Assembly: GCF_001632805.1 (NCBI RefSeq)
Contig: NZ_CP007220.1
Span: forward strand, 1,488,001-1,552,000
Length of the DNA stretch: 64,000 nt
Source of the DNA: Mycobacteroides chelonae CCUG 47445
Lineage (GTDB): Bacteria; Actinomycetota; Actinomycetes; Mycobacteriales; Mycobacteriaceae
Direction of reading: 5' to 3'
In this document: one piece after another, positions 59,289 through 64,000 of the stretch
Layout of the letters: every line of letters starts with the position of its first letter
How positions within the stretch are numbered: the stretch's first letter is position 1
Made by a program: the position numbers and the translations under genes
Notes under the pieces: generated by a model
The model's database searches: none
What the model saw: the letters and a program-made list of their open reading frames with translations, nothing else
What the model was told of the DNA's origin: nothing

Positions 59289-60281
59289 TTAAACTATCGC
59301 CGCAGTGAGCTTGTACCCATTGAGGACAAGTTGAATATGCTTTCCTGCGGGCATTTGGAAATCTGGCCAAATTACATCGAAGATGATAGTGCATACGACA
59401 GCCGCGCCTCCCGCTGCGATGAACTGACCGACTGGGGTGGACTCTGCGGCCAGGAGCGCGCCGAGCCCGGCGCAGGACGTGATAAATCCTGCTTTTGGCA
59501 CGTCGGTGGCCATATTGGTGAGTTTCTTACTCTGCTCCTCAGTAAGATCAAGAGTGGCACGAGGTGCCCACTTGCACGCTCCTGTCACCGGGTCTTGAGG
59601 CCCCATGGCGCACCCTTTTTGAAGATCGACCGGCCGCTTGTCGTCCGGCCACTGATTTTGATCGGGTGTAGACGGTTGGGTTGGCTGCGGTGTCGGCGCC
59701 TGGGTAGGCGCTTGAGGTTGCTGCCCTTGCTGGGGTTGTTGCGGCGCTTGAAAATCCGGGTTGGGCTTTCCGGGGCCTTGGGTGTATCCGGGCGCTGTCG
59801 AGTAGTTGGGTGGTTGCGTACCGTGTGCCGGCTGGTCCCATCCCTGTTGCGGCTGCTGCTGACCGCCGGACTGGCCGCCTTGCTGGGGTGCTCCCTGTGC
59901 GCCGGTTTGGTAGATCGAGATGCCGTTGTCCTGATTCATCGGTGGCTGATTACCGCCCTGATATTGGGGCTGCTGTCCTGGCATTTCAGGTGGCCTGAAT
60001 TGGGAACCTCCGCCGTCTGTCATCCCACCTGTCGGCCCAGGCGGGCCGGACGGGTCGGCACCCACAGTCGCCATGGTGGAGAAACCACTGCCTGGCGTGG
60101 TGTTGTCGCCCACCACCTGCACCGCGCCGATGACCACTGCTGCGGTAGCTATCACGGCCAACGACTTTCGAAGCGTCGGTGATGTCGTTCGTGGCTCGGG
60201 CTGCGGCTTGATTGGGGATTGCAGCACTCGGCACCAGTGCGTCTCACGCGGATTGCTGTGATCTTGAATTTCGGGCTGCAT
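59289..60281 (-). CDS. Large exported Pro/Gln-rich membrane protein of the leftward cassette
   Basis: 330 residues. A 37-residue cytoplasmic part precedes a membrane helix (SLAVIATAAVVIGAVQVVG, 40-58). A 165-residue Pro/Gln/Gly-rich linker follows. A C-terminal domain (about 225-330) has GCAMGPQDPVTGACKW, TLDLTEEQSKKLTNMATDV, and a hydrophobic hairpin FITSCAGLGALL/FIAAGGAAVVCTIIFDVI. Long linker plus compact C-terminal domain is the layout of cell-surface effectors or phage-exclusion proteins. No family recognised. First gene of the unit. Confidence 0.75.
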   Translation of the reverse strand: MQPEIQDHSNPRETHWCRVLQSPIKPQPEPRTTSPTLRKSLAVIATAAVVIGAVQVVGDNTTPGSGFSTMATVGADPSGPPGPTGGMTDGGGSQFRPPEMPGQQPQYQGGNQPPMNQDNGISIYQTGAQGAPQQGGQSGGQQQPQQGWDQPAHGTQPPNYSTAPGYTQGPGKPNPDFQAPQQPQQGQQPQAPTQAPTPQPTQPSTPDQNQWPDDKRPVDLQKGCAMGPQDPVTGACKWAPRATLDLTEEQSKKLTNMATDVPKAGFITSCAGLGALLAAESTPVGQFIAAGGAAVVCTIIFDVIWPDFQMPAGKHIQLVLNGYKLTAAIV

Positions 60282-60486
60282 GGGGACAACTTAGACGATT
60301 TCGAGCTGCGCTGGTAGTGGACGGCGTCAACTCTTTTAAAAGTTTGCGACTGGTTTACCGGCGACCTACTTGAAGGTAGCCGTTGTCAGTGGTGACCCCT
60401 TTGAGCTCCCGTCGGAATGTTCAGGCGTTCTACGCAGCCAGTAAACGGCCAATCAGGCGCGCGCAACGCGCACAAAGGAGCACATC
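60282..60486. promoter_or_regulatory. Divergent promoter region of cargo cassette and terminase
   Basis: 205 nt with no gene. AT-rich island with CTTTTAAAAG palindrome at 60333-60342, and AAAGGAG ribosome site for the small terminase. It should hold a leftward promoter for the cargo genes and possibly a rightward late promoter; no clear -35/-10 pair was identified. Confidence 0.4.
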
Positions 60487-60966
60487 ATGGCCGGAGTAGG
60501 CCCTACCCCGAAAGACCCAAGTCGGCGAGCAAGACGCAATGCAGGGCCTACGCCGCTGCGCATCATCCCGGCGACTCCCGTCGAGCAGCCTCCGCTACCG
60601 CAGTTCGACCTTGAGGTCAGCGTTGACGGTCAGATCGTCGCCCAACAGTTCAAGTGGCCCGCGCGGACAGTTGAGTGGTGGCAGATGTGGAAGGACTCGC
60701 CGCTGTCGAGCGAGTTTACTTCCACCGACTGGTCAGAACTGCTCGATACTGCTGTGCTGCACGCCCGGTACTGGAGCGGCGACGTGAAAGTCGCCGCCGA
60801 ATTGCGTTTGCGCGTTGCCAAATTCGGCGCGACTCCGGAAGATCGCGCCCGCTTGCGCATTCAGTTCGCCGCAGCCAATGAGGCGGACAAGAAGGCCAAC
60901 GAGCCGGGCGCCAAGCCAAATGGCGGGTCCAAAGGGCGGTACGGGCCGCTGGGGTCGACGGGTTAG
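60487..60966 (+). CDS. Terminase small subunit
   Basis: 159 residues behind AAAGGAG. Basic N-terminus (KDPSRRARRNAGPTPLR), then a helical region WWQMWKDSPLSSEFTSTDWS and ELRLRVAKFGATPEDRARLR typical of actinophage small terminases (DNA recognition, ring assembly). Ends 0 nt before the large-subunit TTG. Confidence 0.8.
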   Translation: MAGVGPTPKDPSRRARRNAGPTPLRIIPATPVEQPPLPQFDLEVSVDGQIVAQQFKWPARTVEWWQMWKDSPLSSEFTSTDWSELLDTAVLHARYWSGDVKVAAELRLRVAKFGATPEDRARLRIQFAAANEADKKANEPGAKPNGGSKGRYGPLGSTG

Positions 60967-62709
60967 TTGCCCTGGAAGCCAACGGTTCCGGGTGAGCGTC
61001 CCACGCTCGGCTGGGCCGTACTCGACTGGATAACCGAGTACCTCCAAGTCGTTGACGGCCCCAGCCTGGGTGAGCCGCTGATCTTCACGCCGGAACAGGC
61101 GCATTTCGTCGCGCGGCTCTACGAAGTGGACCCGCTGTTCAAGCCTGGCACCGCGATCGTCGGCCGAGCGATGAACAACGGCCGGCTGATCCGCCGTGCG
61201 GTGCTCTCCCGGCCCAAGGGCTGGGGCAAGTCGCCGCTGGTGGCGGCGCTGTGCATCGTCGAGGCGATCGGCGATGTGGTCATGGACGGCTGGGATGCTG
61301 ATGGCCAACCCGTAGGCCGCCCCTGGGTCGATCTCGGCATCAAGCCGAAGGTCCAGATCATCGCCGTCTCAGAGGATCAGACCGCCAATACCTGGGACCC
61401 ATGCCTGGACATGGTGCGCAGCAGCGATCGGCTGCTCGATGACTACGACGTTGACCCGATGGAAACGTTCATCACGGTTCCGCGCGGACGAATTGAGGCC
61501 GTCACGTCGGCGGGTGTCAGCCGTGAAGGTTTCCGACCCGTCTTCACCGCAATGGATCAGACCGAGAGCTGGACCGAGACCAATGGCGGCCTGCGGCTCG
61601 CTGGGACCATCCGTCGCAACCTCGGCAAGGTCAACGGCTGCTCGGTCGAGACGCCGAACGCTTTCCTACCCGGTGAGAACACCGTCGCCGAGCGTTCGTG
61701 GAAGACGTATCAGGCGCAGCTTATTCGTGCGGAGCGCCCACAGGGTGAGGGCCGGGTGCCTGGCGGGCTCTACTACGATCACCGCGAAGCACCACCGGAA
61801 ACCGACCCATCCGACTACGACTCGCTGCGCGAGGGGCTGCGCGTGTCGTACGGCGAGTCAGCCGATGACAACGGCGGATGGGTCAACCTTGATCGCATCA
61901 TCCAAGAGTATTGGGATGACGACACCGATCCGCAGGACGCGCGCCGGTACTACCTGAACCAGATCACCCACGCGTCGGACCAGTGGATCAGTCAGATCGA
62001 GTGGAGCGCGATTCGCGTTGGTGCCGAGGACAAGCCAGACCCGAACCCCATCAAGCCGGGTGATTTCATCGCGGTTGGGTTCGACGGCTCACGCGGCCGT
62101 CAGCGTGGAAAGGCTGACGCCACGGCGCTGATCGGGTGCCGCATCCATGACGGCCGACTGTTCACCATCGGCATTTGGCAGGCCGAGAAACACGAAAAGA
62201 ACTGGGTACCTCCGGTTCACGAGGTGGATGCCGCGGTACGCAAGACGTTCGCAGACTTCCGGGTCATCGCGTTCAACGCCGACCCAACCGGCTGGACTGA
62301 GCAAGTCGTGGCCTGGGAAAAGGACTTCGGGCGACGGCTCAAGGTCAAGTGCTCCGTCAAGAATCCGATGATGGCCTGGCCAAAGGGTAAGGGCATCAAC
62401 GTAGTCGAGCACATCGAGATTTTCCGTCACGCCGTCGTCACGTCGGGTCAGGATGCTGGCGCGGAAGACTCCGTCATCACGATCAGCCACAGCGGCGATC
62501 TCGCGCTGACACAGCACATCCTCAACGCACGAAAGCGCGCCGCCAGCCGCGGCTACCTGATCCACAAGGCATATCCAGAGTCCCCCAACAAAATTGACGC
62601 CGCGTACGCGGCGGTCATGGCGTACAAGGGGCGGCTCGACTGCTACGCCCAGGGTATCGGCGTACGCGTCAACTCATCTAGCCAGGGAAGGATGGTAGTG
62701 CTCGGATGA
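60967..62709 (+). CDS. Terminase large subunit
   Basis: 580 residues from TTG 60967, abutting the small-subunit stop. ATPase half: VLSRPKGWGKSPLVAA as Walker A (81-95), VFTAMDQTESWTETNGG as Walker B region. Nuclease half: FIAVGFDGSRGRQRGKADAT with metal-binding Asp, then VIAFNADPTGWTEQVVAWEK. It drives DNA into the capsid and cuts at the packaging site. Likely HK97-type siphovirus packaging. Confidence 0.93.
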   Translation: MPWKPTVPGERPTLGWAVLDWITEYLQVVDGPSLGEPLIFTPEQAHFVARLYEVDPLFKPGTAIVGRAMNNGRLIRRAVLSRPKGWGKSPLVAALCIVEAIGDVVMDGWDADGQPVGRPWVDLGIKPKVQIIAVSEDQTANTWDPCLDMVRSSDRLLDDYDVDPMETFITVPRGRIEAVTSAGVSREGFRPVFTAMDQTESWTETNGGLRLAGTIRRNLGKVNGCSVETPNAFLPGENTVAERSWKTYQAQLIRAERPQGEGRVPGGLYYDHREAPPETDPSDYDSLREGLRVSYGESADDNGGWVNLDRIIQEYWDDDTDPQDARRYYLNQITHASDQWISQIEWSAIRVGAEDKPDPNPIKPGDFIAVGFDGSRGRQRGKADATALIGCRIHDGRLFTIGIWQAEKHEKNWVPPVHEVDAAVRKTFADFRVIAFNADPTGWTEQVVAWEKDFGRRLKVKCSVKNPMMAWPKGKGINVVEHIEIFRHAVVTSGQDAGAEDSVITISHSGDLALTQHILNARKRAASRGYLIHKAYPESPNKIDAAYAAVMAYKGRLDCYAQGIGVRVNSSSQGRMVVLG

Positions 62710-64000
62710 CCACTGCAATCGCGCTGCCGTCGCTTCAATTGTCGAAGGACGAACAAGCCGTACTGATGGATCTGACTACTCAGCTCCAGAGGCACCAGGG
62801 CGAGAACCTGATCAAAGAGCAGTACTACGAGGCCAAGCGCCGAATGGAAGACCTAAAAATCGCCATTCCGCCAACGCTTTCCAACCTGATGTGCTGCGTA
62901 GGTTGGCCCGCCGTCGCCGTTGACAGTCTGGTAGAGCGGCTGAACTTTGAGGGCTGGTCATACGAGGGTGACGGCGAGGACCGCGACCCGCTGGGGCTCG
63001 ATGAGATCTTCCTGGAGAACGATCTCGATGTCGAGTCGGATGTCAACCACACAGACGGCCTGATGTACGGAACCTCCTTTGTGGCTGTTTCTTCCGGTCT
63101 CGATGATGAGCCTGAAGTGGTCGTGACGGTGGAGTCGCCGCGGAACATGACCGCGATCTACGACCCTCGGACGCGTCGCGCCACCTCGGCGTTCTTGCAG
63201 ATCGTTGACCGTGAGCAGCGGGTGGTAGGTGGGCGGTTGATACTGCCCAACGAAATCATCGCCCTGGAATGCGTTCCCATGGAACTCAGCGCGGCGGGCG
63301 TGGGCAATATGCGTGTGGTCGACCGCAACAAACACAATCTAGAGCGCGTGCTTGTGGCGCAGATGATCAACCGGCCACGGTCGGGTGCGCGCGGCCGCAA
63401 TGGTCACTCTGAGATCACCGAAACCCTTATCTCGCATACACAGTCGGGTATGCGGACCCTGGCCAACATGGAGGTGGCCCGCGAGTACTTGGCATCCCCG
63501 CAGCGGGCGGTGCTCGGCGCGAAGGAATCGTTCTTTGTCGGCGAGGACGGTAAGCCAGTCCCGGCGTGGAAGTCCTACATCGGCCGCATGATCGCGCTGG
63601 AGCGCGACGAGTACGGCGAGATCCCGGACATCAAGGAATTCAAGGGCGCCAGCCTGGAATCGTTCTTCGGCCAGATGCGCACCCTCAGCCAGCTCGTATC
63701 CTCCGAAATCGCAGTCCCTGCAAATTATTTGGGCTTTGAGACAGACAACCCGCCATCTGCCGACGCGATCCGGTCGCTAGAGGGTCGCCACGTCAAACGC
63801 GCAGAGCAGCGCCAGAAGACATTTGGCCGCGGCTGGTCGGAGACCGCGCGGCTGTGCGTGATGGTGCGTGAAGGCAAGAAGTTCAACGAACTGCCCGGCG
63901 AGATTCGCAAGGTACGCCCCCAGTGGCGCGACGCCGCAACGCCGACCTTCGCGGCCACATCCGACGCGGTGACCAAGCTCATCGACAAGGGCGTTTACAC
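62706..64000 (+). CDS. Portal protein (partial, C-terminus outside window)
   Basis: ATG 62706 overlaps the terminase stop (ATGA). The frame is open to the window end (about 431 codons). DLTTQLQRHQGENLIKEQYY, YGTSFVAVSSGLDDEP, and SSEIAVPANYLGFETDNPPS match SPP1-gp6-like actinophage portals, which form the 12-fold ring at the capsid vertex. The remainder, perhaps 50-100 residues, lies outside. Confidence 0.9.
   Translation, partial: MTTAIALPSLQLSKDEQAVLMDLTTQLQRHQGENLIKEQYYEAKRRMEDLKIAIPPTLSNLMCCVGWPAVAVDSLVERLNFEGWSYEGDGEDRDPLGLDEIFLENDLDVESDVNHTDGLMYGTSFVAVSSGLDDEPEVVVTVESPRNMTAIYDPRTRRATSAFLQIVDREQRVVGGRLILPNEIIALECVPMELSAAGVGNMRVVDRNKHNLERVLVAQMINRPRSGARGRNGHSEITETLISHTQSGMRTLANMEVAREYLASPQRAVLGAKESFFVGEDGKPVPAWKSYIGRMIALERDEYGEIPDIKEFKGASLESFFGQMRTLSQLVSSEIAVPANYLGFETDNPPSADAIRSLEGRHVKRAEQRQKTFGRGWSETARLCVMVREGKKFNELPGEIRKVRPQWRDAATPTFAATSDAVTKLIDKGVY

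Larger units (their letters stand above)
33423..64000 (+). mobile_element. Temperate actinophage prophage (integrase-proximal part, incomplete)
   Basis: Runs from the tRNA-Lys half-site to the window end. Order: integrase, immunity region, long rightward early/replication block, glycosylation cassette, HNH, leftward cargo cassette, terminase small and large, portal. This is the order expected of a circularised siphovirus genome opened at attP next to int, with the packaging site internal. No virion structural gene beyond the portal is visible because the window stops. Gene density, overlaps and high-copy small zinc-ribbon genes are typical of mycobacteriophages. I cannot assign it to a phage cluster. 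Confidence 0.95.

Noticed and set aside
59289..60281. The large cargo protein as a WXG100/ESX-type polymorphic toxin
   Set aside because: No W-x-G helix-turn-helix is present and the architecture is a membrane anchor plus Pro/Gln linker; a toxin role is only one possibility.
62825..63400. Leftward frames opposite the portal gene
   Set aside because: They are shadows of the rightward portal frame, which has clear portal features and is open to the window end.
33423..64000. CRISPR array or restriction-modification island in the prophage
   Set aside because: No regular direct repeats with spacers were seen. The C5 methylase has no endonuclease partner, and the Cas4-like protein has no other cas genes nearby.

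Overview
The window is a high-GC mycobacterial chromosome fragment from a rapid grower, most likely the Mycobacteroides abscessus/chelonae group. Its left half (1-33,420) is host DNA. Its right half (about 33,423-64,000) is the integrase-proximal part of a temperate actinophage prophage that continues past the window edge. The genus-level call rests on a 3,094-residue type I fatty acid synthase (fas) followed by acpS. Around these lie homologues of the Mycobacterium tuberculosis fas neighbourhood: a Tat-exported DUF1906 protein (Rv2525c-like) and the peroxiredoxin bcp (Rv2521-like), with a small DUF3618 protein beside bcp. The species-level call is an inference from overall flavour, not proven.

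Host region. 1-5,670 holds a partial MaoC hydratase, a PknH-sensor-like lipoprotein, a TetR regulator, two alpha/beta hydrolases and the DUF1906 protein. 5,671-6,545 is a long gene-free leader for fas. 6,546-16,231 is the fas-acpS operon, where AcpS loads phosphopantetheine onto the ACP domain of FAS I. 16,330-22,730 holds a Nudix hydrolase, a DHA2-type MFS pump coupled to a tautomerase, bcp, DUF3618, adhC, a SAM methyltransferase with a damaged 5' end, a divergent TetR and a small membrane protein. 22,727-27,628 pairs an MmpL transporter with a divergent DesK/NarL-type two-component system across a perfect 10-2-10 palindrome. 27,631-33,332 holds DUF1003, an MgtE-N/CBS protein, a TetR divergent from a translationally coupled SDR and Baeyer-Villiger-type monooxygenase, and an aldo-keto reductase.

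Prophage junction. At 33,423-33,470 lies the 3' part of a tRNA-Lys(CTT) gene on the minus strand, next to its perfect terminator hairpin. The 5' half is absent here and should be at the far end of the prophage. The integrase follows at once.

Phage early region. A leftward repressor and a rightward Cro/Xis pair flank a control region with five CTAGTAG sites. From 36.8 to 54.9 kb runs a tight rightward train of genes, mostly with 1-8 nt overlaps: C5 DNA methyltransferase, a catalytically degenerate nuclease paralogue, DEDDh exonuclease, Cas4/RecB-like nuclease, an SPFH (band 7) membrane protein, MazG-like pyrophosphohydrolase, a candidate ssDNA-binding protein, prim-pol primase, RepA-like helicase, RusA resolvase and many small zinc-ribbon proteins. 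Within it are a two-tier hairpin (45.4 kb), three tandem paralogues (47.2-47.9 kb) and a cluster of GAAACAGTC repeats (52.07-52.23 kb) that is a candidate replication origin or regulatory array. A hairpin and terminator at 54.88-54.95 kb end this block.

Late side. 55.07-57.9 kb encodes a two-domain glycosyltransferase, an O-methyltransferase-like protein and a second glycosyltransferase in one overlapping cassette, probably for decorating virions. An HNH nuclease follows. A three-gene leftward cassette of membrane or exported proteins (58.6-60.3 kb) sits against the direction of all surrounding phage genes and is probably expressed in the lysogen. Small terminase, large terminase and a partial portal gene close the window. 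Capsid, tail and lysis genes are expected beyond it.
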